A DNA stretch of 64,000 nt from contig NW_006767436.1 of the NCBI RefSeq assembly GCF_000264995.1, forward strand, positions 2,288,851 to 2,352,850. The letters run 5' to 3'. The translations under genes were made by a program, and so were the position numbers. Source of the stretch: Punctularia strigosozonata HHB-11173 SS5 (Eukaryota > Basidiomycota > Agaricomycetes > Corticiales > Punctulariaceae). The notes beneath the pieces were generated by a model. It did no database searches and was not told the origin of the DNA. It saw nothing but the letters and a program-made list of their open reading frames with translations. This document shows, in pieces, positions 17,155 through 27,504 of the stretch (position 1 is its first letter; each line of letters opens with the position of its first letter).

Positions 17155-18222
17155 TCAGGTCCCGCTGTTGCCCATGAGAGCGTTGAGAGCCCGTGCAACG
17201 CGTCCGACGGCTTCCTTCACGGCATCTTTATCTTCTTCTTTCACCCTGCGCATTACCCGGCCTTCAAATTTGTCGGGATGGAACCGGAGAAGGGTTGCGC
17301 GAATCGTATCCTTCTTTTGCTTCGCGATATCGTCTACCGTCTGATCGACGCTGAGCTTCGAGAAGAGGAAGACCGAGATGTTATCCGGTGTGAGGTCCTC
17401 CGCCGAGACCGTCTCTCCTTTGGTCCCGATAGGCCAAGGCACGTCTGCGAACGCCATGGTTCCGTCCTTGCCATCGGCTTCTGATATTTCCCTCCACGCA
17501 TCCTCGTACTCCTCCCACCGCCGCAGGTTCTTCAACGCCTTTCGTTTCCGCCGTTCCTCGCGTTCTCGCCTCATCAGCCTCTTCGTCTCGATTCTGAGCT
17601 CGTCTTCCTTTCTTCTCCTCTCCTCCTGCGCGCGCAGTCGCTCCTGTTCTGCCTCGTACTCCGCACCATGTTTCCTCCGCCACATTCCAGCGCGCACCCA
17701 CTCCGCATACTCTTCGTCGTCCATTTGGTTCGGATCGTACCGCGAGTCGTCCGCGCCCACACCCATCCTCGACGGAGGTGACTGCCATCTTCGCGGGAGG
17801 TGCTGATACGAGTTGAGACGCGCTTCGAGCTCGTCCAGCCGGCTGTTGCCATAGCCGTAGCCCTCGTCCTCCGCTGCGTCGAGCAGCTTCTCTCGAAAAC
17901 GTTCTTCCTCCAGCTCACGCAGGATAGATTCGTAGTCAGCTGCGCTGAGGCGCGCAGGTTGGGGCCCGTACCCATCATCGTCGTCGCTCAGTGAGGGTCG
18001 GCGCGCACGGGGCGAGGGACTCTCTGTCCGTCGTCGTTTGCGCGCGCCATGACGAGATGCACGCTCAGCTTCGTCTTGGGAGTCCCAGTACGGCCCCTCA
18101 TCGCCGGAATGATTTGAAGTGGCAGCGCGCGGGCGAGCGGCTTTCTTGGCTGCCTTGCGAGCTTTGCGCAGTTCACGCTCGCGCTCCTCGGCAGGAGTGC
18201 GCTTCAGCCTGAGTTTGGGCAT
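17155..18222 (-). CDS. NFKBIL1-like protein with J-like C-terminus
   Basis: An uninterrupted 355-residue frame, rare in this intron-rich window. The N-terminus is very basic (KLRLKRTPAEERERELRKAR, with AAKKAARPR) and carries a possible nuclear signal GARKRRRTESPSPRARRPS. The middle is a long charged helix (residues about 190-250, Arg/Glu-rich). The C-terminus contains VPWPIG and then a DnaJ-like segment with TLLRFHPDKFEGRVM, in which the HPD motif is kept. This matches the fungal counterparts of NFKBIL1 (inhibitor of kappa-B-like), a nuclear protein implicated in mRNA processing in animals. Its function in fungi is not established. The gene shares a 216-base divergent promoter with the alpha/beta hydrolase gene. 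Confidence 0.8.
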   Translation of the reverse strand: MPKLRLKRTPAEERERELRKARKAAKKAARPRAATSNHSGDEGPYWDSQDEAERASRHGARKRRRTESPSPRARRPSLSDDDDGYGPQPARLSAADYESILRELEEERFREKLLDAAEDEGYGYGNSRLDELEARLNSYQHLPRRWQSPPSRMGVGADDSRYDPNQMDDEEYAEWVRAGMWRRKHGAEYEAEQERLRAQEERRRKEDELRIETKRLMRREREERRKRKALKNLRRWEEYEDAWREISEADGKDGTMAFADVPWPIGTKGETVSAEDLTPDNISVFLFSKLSVDQTVDDIAKQKKDTIRATLLRFHPDKFEGRVMRRVKEEDKDAVKEAVGRVARALNALMGNSGT

Positions 18223-18438
18223 GTTGGTCGAGTTTGCTCGGGCTGCGAACGCGAGTGTCTGTGCAGCTGCTCAAAGGGAACGGCACCGGATTACGTCACG
18301 CCAACGCGGGGATTGCCGTGCCGGGCACGTGGGCATGACCTCAAATGGCGACGCGCTCGGACACGCCGCTACACGAACGTCGTCCCAGCAATCGTGCCAC
18401 CGGACTGCTTCCCTATGTTGGCTCTCCCCCTGCCCACC

Positions 18439-20034
18439 ATGCACCCCAACTTCCCGACCGCCCTCCTCTTCTCCGTGCTCGCCATTCCCGCCCTCTTCGC
18501 CCTCAGTCACATCTCGTTCCCCCATCCACCCACCCAGTCCGGATTGCGCATCTATCCTGGCATCGACGCGTTACCCGCAGGTCCGGTCCGCGATCGCGCT
18601 CTGCAAATATACGGAGAGGACTACTGGACCGGCGGAGGCTGGTTCAACGGTCCGTTTGGCCGGGTTCGTACTCAGGTCTTTGCCTTCGCGACTATCCGCA
18701 GGGGCTGAACCCCGCTCGCGCTACGCGTGATAGGTACGATATTGGCTTCTTGGTCCCGAAAAGGGCAAGAAGGTTGGCTGCACTTTCATATGATGCACAC
18801 GTCCTCATCGTGACGTATATAGATCGTACTTATACATGGACTATCTGTTCCCGCGATTATCTGGAAAGACGTTGCACCGTACCTGGTGAAGAAAGGATTC
18901 CGTGTGCTCGTATATGGTTCGTCCATTTCTTATCCTGATTGCATCCCTCGGTGCAAGAGACTCCCAGGAGACTTGCATTCCGTTTAAGCCGATTGGCAAC
19001 GTGTTACAACGTCCACGCGCTGTTCTTGTTCATCCATGAGCCTGGCTGACGCTTGATGACACTCGAATCTTTTACCTAGATCTCCTCGGTCGCGGTTACA
19101 GCTCCGCGCCAGACGCGACCGAAACATCGTACACAGCAGCATTGTACGCCACACAGCTCGCTTTGCTCATGCAACATATCGGTGCGTCCGAGCGCCTGCT
19201 TGAATGCGCACCACTGGCTGAACGCTTTTGATCATGCAGGCTGGCAGAAGGCTAATATAGCTGGCGTGTCTATGGGCGGTGGCATTGCTGCCGCCTTCGC
19301 TGCATATTTCCCAGCCCTGATTGACGAGAAGGTTGACTTCCAGACATCCGGAATTCATTGACCGTCGTCTAACCTGTTGTTCAGGTAGCACTAGTATGTC
19401 CAGCTGGTCTTCTCGAGGCGAGCGAGATCCCGAGGACCATGAGATTCATGAGCGCCCCCCTCCTGCAAACCGTCACAAACAGCCCTCCCATCCGCGTGCG
19501 TAATAGCCTTTATACCTTGTCGCGATGGTAGTGACCGTGCTTCTGTTCTAGTACTATCTCCATCGCCTGGCATCATCGCGTGCAGACGTTGCCGCTAAGG
19601 AGCAGAAAGCTGACATTGCAGAGGTGAGTTGACCGCCATCTTGTATCTCTTCACGTACTGAGTCTTCCGCGCAGCTCGTTCGCATTCAGAGCGCTCTTCT
19701 TCCAGGCTACAATGCTGCCATTGCATCGTCTCTCAGAGAGGGTCCGGTCCGTGGTCAACGTGCGTCTTACGAAGCTCTGGGGAAGAGCGGCAAGGATGTG
19801 CTACTGGTTTGGGTACGTTTATCCGACGTGACGACAGCTACTCGCTTTTCCCATTGACGTTGTTGCGTCGGGTAGGGTACGGCGGACACAGTTGTGCCCT
19901 TTCACCATGCGGTCGACGTACAAGGCATGGTACCTCAGGCCAAATTGGTGACGATCGAAGGTGGCCCTCACGACATAACATTGACTCATCCCGACCAAGT
20001 CGGCACGGCTCTCGTGGACTTCTTCGTCCGCTAA
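18439..20034 (+). CDS. Alpha/beta hydrolase with N-terminal membrane anchor
   Basis: Coding starts at the ATG 18439 in a good context (CCACCATGC); an in-frame ATG lies at 18415. Residues about 8-28 form one hydrophobic segment, a likely signal anchor. Spliced blocks are VRYWLLGPEKGKK, IVLIHGLSVPAIIWKDVAPY (oxyanion-hole region HGLS), DLLGRGYSSAP, then GVSMGGGIAAAF with the nucleophile serine in GXSXG. The acid is in GTADTVVPFHHA and the catalytic histidine in IEGGPHDI. All triad residues are present, so it is probably an active serine hydrolase. Eight or so introns are of standard size; exon 2 is 39 bases. The substrate cannot be told from sequence; fungal ABHD proteins of this type act on esters or lipids. 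It lies head-to-head with the NFKBIL1-like gene. Confidence 0.85.
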
Positions 20035-20492
20035 ACGCATATTGGCCCATGAACACGAGAGCCGGCGCCTTCCACGGACCGTACCGGGAAATATACGCTC
20101 ACTTACGCCTACACTACGAGGATCCTGCTAATTCGTATTCGATCCACTCGGTACTTGGTCATTTCATTCGTCCTTGTTGTTGCTTCCCATTACTACTACT
20201 GGTTTGTAGCGTCGTCCTGTAGTTGTAGTTCATCTCCTGCGCACGGAGGTCTTGCTTTACATGTTTTGTCACACATGATATAGTAACTATTCATCGCATA
20301 TAGGGTAAAGATTCGTGCAATGCCGTTTAGGCTGAAGTCTGGCAGCCGCACCATACTGGTCGTGATGCAGCTCAAGATATTCAGGGACGTGCCATTGGCT
20401 TGGGTTCGCACTCAAGCTATCATGAGGTCAGACAGCCCATCACAGAGCGAAAATAATAGGATTAAGTGTGGTCGTAGAGTCTAAAGCATGCT
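20035..20492. other. Intergenic between two convergent genes, no gene seen
   Basis: 458 bases between the 3' ends of the hydrolase and uL13m genes. Nothing coding is recognised; the stretch is expected to contain both 3' UTRs. Confidence 0.5.
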
Positions 20493-21181
20493 TCATGCGG
20501 TGGGCAACGTAGTACTCGATGGTGCGGAGGCAGTCTGGGTTGTTTGGCGTGCGGGTAATGTGCCGTCCTCCCATCGCTTGATAATGTTCGCCTTGAACGG
20601 GCCCATGTCCTCGTCTGAGAATATCCGTAGTCGTTCCAGTCTACGGTCACGGAGCTTGTTCTTCGGAAGCATACCAGCTACTGCACGGCGGATGATCTTG
20701 GAAATTGGAGATGATTAGGCAACGGTGACGGACGGGCATTTTCCCAGTGCCGCGGCCGGATATGCGCACCTCATCCGGCTTCTTGTCCATCATAGCCTTG
20801 TACGGTATCTCCTTCAACCCTCCAGGATGCATCGTGTGGTGACGATACACCTTCTGCTCTGCCTTGAGCCCCGACACCTTGATCTTCTTCGCGTTTGTCA
20901 CGACCACGTAGTCTCCACAGTCAACTGAAAACGAACCATGAGTTATCCGAGCTTTCCGACCCGATGCATACGCTGCGACGCACCTCCGGGATCATATATA
21001 GGTTTATGCTTGCCCATGAGGACGTGCGCTATGCGAATAGCGAATTTTCCGAGGACGCGGTCAGTCGCGTCCGCATGGTGCCACACTCGCGCGTATGCCA
21101 GGGCCGTCTAGGTGCAAGTTAGGGGAGCAGAACGACGTGGAACAGTTCCGGAATGAGTACATTGCCTATTGCTTGAGACAT
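20493..21181 (-). CDS. Mitochondrial ribosomal protein uL13m
   Basis: Four exons (21161-21181, 20984-21107, 20770-20924, 20493-20696) give 167 residues. The first coding exon is only 21 bases (M-S-Q-A-I-G-N). Conserved bacterial-type L13 blocks are WHHADATDRVLGKFAIRIAH, VLMGKHKPIYDPG, VDCGDYVVVTNAKKIKVSG, KVYRHHTMHPGGLKEIP and IIRRAVAGMLPKNKLRDRRL followed by RLRIFSDEDMGPF. Bacterial-type motifs and a C-terminal extension, rather than the eukaryotic L13a type, point to the mitochondrial large subunit (yeast Mrpl23). There is no obvious cleavable presequence, as in yeast. It is nuclear-encoded and diverges from TAF4, with 218 bases between starts. Confidence 0.93.
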
Positions 21182-21399
21182 GGCCGTGAACTATAGACTG
21201 CGAGAAGCCAAGGTGCGAACGCCACCACAACGCGTTCGTCCGTACGCTCATAACCGCGTGCTCATAAACAACCTGTGACTAGCTTCAACCCCGGTATCTA
21301 CTCCTAAACCATCCGCAATCGTACAAGAAGAATCGTTACTTCTGTCGATCACGCGCAAGAATAACCCAACAGCAAACAAAGGCACCAGCGGGACCAAAG

Positions 21400-22788
21400 A
21401 TGAAAGTCGAAGACAGAGCCACGCCTACGCCTGCTCCTGTGACACCGGCACAATTTCCTGCTACCAACACATGGGGTAGTCGTAAGCGCTGCGATGGGTC
21501 TGTATTGGATACCATGCGATTGATAGCCCGTAGAGATACCCATAGACCCTGCCCTGCAACAGCAGTCTCAACCGCAACCTGCGTGAGGGAACATTCATCT
21601 ACAAGCGCTGAGATGTGCTGATGGACGGTTTCCAGAACTACCTATTATCAACAGTACACCCATTACCCTGCGACATCGTATAATACCAATTATCAACATC
21701 AATACCCAATACCAAATCCACAGACCCCAGTTCCGGCTCCTGCGCTGCGACAGAATGCTCCGACTAGCTCCCTCGATACTGCTGACGTTGCTACGCTGAA
21801 CGACGCCCTTGCCAGCGGAGGTGTAGATCTCAGGGTACGCCCAATGCTGCAGGCTTCATGCAAGGCCGTCTGAACCAACATCTTTCACCAGGCTGAAGAA
21901 GAATCGCTTCATCGCCCCTATGATCAGCATCAGCCTTACCGGGCATGGGAGGATCGGACACGCAAGCAACCTCCCACCCCGAATTTCAGTGTTCACTTCA
22001 TAGGATCCACCATGCGGTCCATCGGCTCGCAGCACAAAGTCACCAAGATCCCGGAGGATTCAGTCAACTACATCGCACTGGCCGTGCGCGCTCGATTGCA
22101 GGACTTGATTACGGCCATGATTGCTGCGTCCGCACACCGGACAGATGCGCAATTCGATCGCCCCGCATCGCTATATCCCGACAACAGCCCGATGTGGAGC
22201 ATCGTCATTCGGAGCGACGTGCAGAAGCAGCTCGCGGCTCTCGAGAAGGTCGAGCGCGAGGAGGAGCAGAGGGTTCGTCGCGAGCGCAAGGAGCGCGAGG
22301 ACATGGCGGCGTCGCAGGCCGCCGCGCTTGCCGCACAGACGACGGGCATGGGCGATGGGCTAGACGAGGATGGGCAGCCGAAGAAGAAGAAGAAGAAGGA
22401 AGGACCCGGGGTGACCGCTCGCAACATGTCGGAAGATGTACGAAAGAAGATGTCCAACGCGGCGGCGAGCCATGCGGCGGGCTTGAGCACTAACAAGTAC
22501 GCGTGGATGACAGCAGGCAACGCCAACGCCCCCACACCGCCCAAGAAGGCAACGCCTTCTGGCGCGTCTGCGTCTGCGCCGGCGCCAGTGGCTACGTCCT
22601 CTGCCGCTGCACCCAGCTCGGCATCCGGCGGATGGGTGCGGCCCTACATCGGCTCGCAGAAGCAGGCGCCAGCTGCAGCTACTGAGGACGACCCCCGAAG
22701 GCTCATCACCCTTCGAGACGCTCTATTCGTGATAGAGCAGGAACGAGGCCACGGTGGTGGACGCGGGGCCGCGCGGGGCTGGGCCTAG
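21400..22788 (+). CDS. TAF4: TFIID subunit TAF4, C-terminal domain protein
   Basis: A proposed start at 21400 (M-K-V-E-D-R-A-T-P) leads into Pro/Tyr/Gln-rich sequence, as in fungal TAF4 N-termini. The conserved TAF4 domain opens with DVATLNDALASGGVDLR, crosses an intron into AEEESLHRPYDQHQPYRAWE, and continues with MRSIGSQHKVTKIPEDSVNY, LALAVRARLQDLITAMI-type helix, and PMWSIVIRSDVQKQLAALEK. A lysine run KKKKKKEGPGVTARNMSEDV and the extreme C-terminus RGHGGGRGAARGW are also hallmarks. TAF4 pairs with TAF12 through a histone fold and organises TFIID at Pol II promoters. The first intron cannot be resolved in phase by eye, so the first exon is tentative; from about 21640 the model is firm. Confidence 0.87.
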
Positions 22789-23430
22789 TTTTGCTAGTTC
22801 CTTATATCGACCACGAAGCTTGAGCCGCTTTCTGAGACTGTAGCGGCAACGAACGCAGTCCATGAAGGACTAGTGGCCCTCAGCCCTGCCTCTTGGTTAA
22901 GACGAACACGAGACAAAGGGATCCGCGCGAAAGGCGAAGAAAGACAGCCATTGGAAGGGATCGGGCGGGGTAGTAATCAAGGACCGGCACGTACAAGCTC
23001 TTTTTCAGGATGCATCTGCTCCTTTCTCGTATAATACGCATTTCGGACATAATATATCGAATCATGCAATACACCGCGTGCAAGTATAGATCCTACTGAG
23101 TTACTGCACAAAGATCCGATGTCTCGCTGATTTGACACCGCTAGCGCTACATGGCTGTACTCGTGCGAACTTTGTCCCGCTAGTCAGCAGTGTCATGTAC
23201 AGCCGATTCCGATGCTATTTAAGCTGTATTCGTGGTACGCATTTCACAACGGTATGACCCATGGAGATTCCCTCTCCCGACCCTTCCACTTCTCGATCCA
23301 GCCTCAAGAAATTCTATGAGGGAAGTCAGCGATAGTTCTGATGCCTTGCTCTTCCTGCAAAGACATGCGATCGCAACAACGTTTACGAGGGAGAAAATGC
23401 GCCTTCATTATGAAAGATATACCGGAGTGC
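22789..23430. other. Intergenic between convergent genes, no gene seen
   Basis: 642 bases between the ends of TAF4 and the glycosyltransferase gene. No coding signal was recognised on either strand; the composition is AT-richer than the flanking exons. Confidence 0.5.
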
Positions 23431-25224
23431 TCAGTGGGCGTCTGCATCTAGATAGCCCCACTTGACATCGCGTACAGCTCCATTGTGCCAATCCTGTACA
23501 CGTCTGCGAGCTAGCATGCTCACTATAATCATTATAACACCACCTTCGATGACGCTCTAAGGAGGTACTCACTAGTGCTGCGGTCAGTTCCAACAAATCC
23601 CGCGCCCATGCTCTGTATTACCGCATCGATCAATATGGGATACCTAGGAAATGTTGAGTCCAAGTTCATCTCGGTATATGGTCGAGTATTCACGCACCAT
23701 TTCCCATGCATATCCACCGTTCGCAATGCTGCGTGATCAATCGGCACCCAGCCAAGCTTCTTAACATCCTGCCACCATTCCGGATCTTTCTCATCGCTAG
23801 TCATCACCACTGTGTCGACAGCCAACCCCTTGCGCTCGCGGAGCTCTGTTCGCACTTCTTCAACGCGACGTGCGACGACCGGCAGAGACGCGAAGCACTC
23901 TTCGCGGGGGACATCACCGCACCAATCCAAGAAATCATTGTGCCGCACATGGACGGAGATAAACTATCCGGTCGGGTCAAAACGCGGGATTCACAATCGA
24001 GGCTCCGAATGTAGCTGACCGGAGGGATGGTTTCCTGTTCGGGGAGCCCAAAGGTAGCGCGAAGGGAAGTCCTTGCTAGATCTTCCATTTTCGATGTCCA
24101 GCGGAAGTGCTTGACGACCTCTCGCCACATCGGAGCATAGTCTGTGTCCCATTCCCATGGCTTGAGCACAGAATCAGCGAACGCATCGTAGCGAATGAGT
24201 TCATCACGCCTACTTTGTTGAGTGTTACGTAGTATAAAAAGTCGTAGCAAAGCATATGTTCGTCCGGGTCTAGCTTGGCCTTGTGTATCGGCGAGGGTAG
24301 GATGTTACCGAGGCTCGCATTTCGCGCCTCCGGGTAAGCGAGGGGGGCAAGAGACCAGAACGTGCTGTGCTGATCGGGCCCAAAGCCTGGTAGAAGCTTA
24401 ACCCAATCCGGAGCACGAGTGTAAGATATGTCTACGGGAATATGATTAAGCAACGTATCAATGAGATTGCGGAGGAAGGTTGACCTAGGTTCAACCAAGT
24501 AGGGACGTGACTATGCCTGGGGTTTTTATGTTCGTACTGGACGGCTTCCCATATGTTCCAGCAGCCGATGTCCTCTATTTCCTCGCTCTCCGGGTCTTTG
24601 ATATCCCGCCATTCCAAGATAGGTCCGACAGCCTTACGCAGTCGAAGAATGTCGAATATATCTCCGAAAGGTACAGGTTGAGCGAAGCCTATGTGGCCGG
24701 AAGAAGTGAAAGGTGGAATGACAGGCACGCGGTTTGTGATCATGCCGAGGTAGATGAGGTTACCCTACAGCAAGTTGAGTTACAAAGTTGACTCGCTGCA
24801 GACGATCTACTGACATATGTCATCCTGTCCGTCAGAATATGAGATTGTGTACGATATGGCGAGACGTCAAAACAACTTACACGTCGTTCGTCCAACCCGC
24901 AGAAATCCACGAGGTGATGTACTTCGTATCATTTCGAATATTGTCCCTGAATCGCGTCGTTGGTGGTCCCAGCACGAGAAGCTGCTCTTTCACTGGCTCC
25001 ATCGGTTTGCACGTATTGTCCACGTGCTGGGCATCCTGAATCCGCACGGACGAGGACAGAATTAAGAGCGACGCTAGGGACAGAAGACAGAGCAAGCAGC
25101 CCAGAGAGGCAAGTCTTCGGCGATTACTGAGCAGTGACCGAGCCGTGGAGATCCACTCGTCCGCTGAATGCGTAGGGGACGGATTTCGTCGTCGGTGCAC
25201 GGATGCTTGATCCTTGTCAGCCAT
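23431..25224 (-). CDS. O-fucosyltransferase-like type II membrane protein
   Basis: The ATG at 25224 opens a basic cytoplasmic tail followed by one membrane segment (LASLGCLLCLLSLASLLIL), typical of Golgi type II enzymes. Downstream blocks are YITSWISAGWTNDVMTYGNL, LGMITNRVPVIPPF with GHIGFAQPVPFGDIFD, DISYTRAPDWVKLLPGF, FISVHVRHNDFLDWC and a C-terminal AVIQSMGAGFVGTDRST with RRRVQDWHNGAVRDVKWG. The [IV]-H-[IV]-R-x-[GN]-D-F element and the GTDRST block resemble GDP-fucose O-fucosyltransferase-type GT-B folds in agarics; the usual RRGD arginine pattern is partly altered (RHND). Joining TNDV to GNLIY requires a 10-base micro-exon (GATGACATAT) between two introns of 56 and 52 bases. Donor and acceptor substrates are unknown. 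Confidence 0.65.
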
Positions 25225-25538
25225 TGCTGGAAACAAGGAGACAATCAGACTGGAAGGGCGAGGTATAATGGACCATGCTGCAAGGGGCTCCAGGTAGATA
25301 AACGTGTTGTCGACAGATTGATGCCGGAGTAGATTGTCCGGTGGTGCCTGGAGTCAATCATCGCCCTTTTTTCACGGCGAAGCAGAAGGGGTGGAGGCGA
25401 GTGGCTGTACTCCATATCCTCTCCGATACCTCCGTCGACAAGCCATGCAATATCCTAGGGATTAATTGGTTTATTCTACACTAATACTATCCCTAATATG
25501 GTGCATAACATGTTTCGGAAGCCGAGTCGAAGCCTTAG
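25225..25538. other. Short intergenic region between two leftward genes
   Basis: 314 bases upstream of the glycosyltransferase and downstream of the ABC transporter stop. No coding signal; the ABC transporter 3' UTR and the glycosyltransferase promoter must be here. Confidence 0.5.
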
Positions 25539-27504
25539 TTATTTGCGCTTCCATACCAAAGCTAGGTAAAACAACAAACGATATACAACGTTGATGATTA
25601 GCAGTATGCCAACATAGAGTCCTACATTCATTCCTCCGAAGCCGAGCTCATCGATGAGCTGTCTTCCTGTAGTTTCTTGAGAGATGCAACCTGAGCCGGA
25701 GCAGGGCGAGGTCCACGTAAGATCATGCATATCGTTCCAGACCAGTAGGTCGAATGCATATGTTTCGTAGTCAATCCAGTGAGCCCAATAATACCAGAAG
25801 CGAGGAAGGTTGCTGGCTCGAATGAAGAAACCTTGATTGCACATCCAGAAGCTGGATGCGGTTGTCAGTTTACATGACCGAGCTGAGAACGAAGGTGCAT
25901 ACCCGTTAATGAAGCTCGCCAAAGCGAGCGCGGCGACGAATATCGGCGCGAAAGCGGCAACCAGGAGACTCTGCCCTTCCGCCGCATAGACCGCGAGGAA
26001 GAGATACGCAAGGAACCTGAAGAAGTGCCCTGCGCCCACGTGCAGCCCTATGCTCCAATACGCAATCACGCTGAATACCGTGCAGCATACGAACAGGAAG
26101 GGGACGCTCGTAATCGAGATGGCGACTGAATACGCGCCGGGACCGTAAAGTGCATTGTGTCGCTCGCGGAGGAAAACGCCGCGCTCTTCAAGGAAGGCTG
26201 GTATTCCGGCCACACTCATGAATCCTAGAAACGCGACGCTAAAGAAATGCACGCTGAGTCGGTCTTGGATCTTGGCTGCGTCGTGCGACCGGGCATTGTT
26301 CGCCCAAACAGTGCCTAGGAGAACGCCCATACCGACGTACATGCCTAGCCGCACACCGTAAGCGAGGAGGTTACGGGAGTAGTTGAGGGTGTTGCGTTGG
26401 CATAATAGTCCAATCGTGCGCAGCTCGTGACGCATGGAGAGGAAGAACGCGGAAGGCTTGATCAAGGTATGCTTCAACACGTGCAAATCGTCGTACAATC
26501 GAAGCTCGGTCACTGTCTTCTCTGAAAGGCTGGGGCGAGCGCTGCCCGCACTATTCTTGGACCATCGTTCGGAGAGCCAAGCGACATGCTGCTCCGCATC
26601 TGTGCTTTGATCCAGGAAGTCGGTGCTGATGGCGTCGATGGCAGTATCCGCCGGATTCGCATGTTGGGAGGTAGGATAGCCCAGGGACTCGAAGTACGTA
26701 GCCATATCAGACACAGGACCGGAGTAGGCAACACGACCCCGAGCTAAAAGCAGGGCATGGTCGAAGAGAGAGAAGGTCTGCCATGAGGGTTGATGTATAG
26801 TAGCGATAACCATGATGTTCGATGCTTTAGCCAGTCGTTTGATGGAGGATACGACCTCTTTGCTGGTAGCACTGTCTAATCCACTGTGTGCATCTACTGG
26901 TGAGTTCCTCTCTGTCGGATCCATGCAAAGGCGCTGACCTTGTCGGCTCATCCAAGAATAGGATCCTGGGTCGGGCAACGAGACTGGTGCCGATAGTGAC
27001 TCGGCGCTTCTGGCCTCCACTGATGCCCCTTTGAATGGGTGTCCCGATCCTGTTGTCGGCAACGCGGCTCAAACCCAATGCCTCGAGAGTCTCTTCGACT
27101 CGCTCGCTGATAACAGCTGCGGGGGTGCCAGGCACGAAGCTCAGCTTCGCAGAGAATGCCAATGTCTCGCGAACGGTTAAGACACCGAGCAGGGCATCAT
27201 CCTGCTCAACATAAGAGGAGACGTCGCGCATAGAAAACTCTGAGGAACCGTTGAGAGTGATCACCCCACGGGCACCCAGCCTGGACGAAGTCCCGAATCG
27301 TGATGATGTGCGCATGCTCAGGACGTCCAGAAAGGTCGACTTGCCCGCGCCTGACGGGCCCATGACGGCGAGCATCTCTCCGCTCGATATGCTTCCAGAG
27401 ACATGGTCGAGAATGGTAATGCTCTCGTTTTTGCCCTTGGACTTGATGGTGAAGGTGAGGTCCTCCCACTCCAACCTTAAAGTCGGATTTGGAGTTGCAC
27501 GGCC
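25539..27504 (-). CDS. ABCG (WHITE-type) half-transporter, 5' end unresolved
   Basis: One nucleotide-binding domain precedes one membrane domain, the ABCG order. Visible motifs are LEWEDLTFTIKSKG, Walker A GPSGAGKST, the Q-loop region SSYVEQDD, signature ISGGQKRRVTIG and Walker B ILFLDEPTSGLDSATS, the last formed by splicing over an intron near 26880-26950. The H-loop is TIHQPSWQTF. The membrane half has six hydrophobic segments, including YGVRLGMYVGMGVLLGTVWA and a large pre-terminal loop with SPCSGSGCISQETTG, whose paired cysteines are typical. The protein ends K-R-K after a final helix. Half-transporters dimerise to export lipids or drugs. In-frame similarity begins at about 27504 after an AG acceptor; the true start lies in an upstream exon that I could not join in phase to ATGs near 27577-27610. 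Confidence 0.88.
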
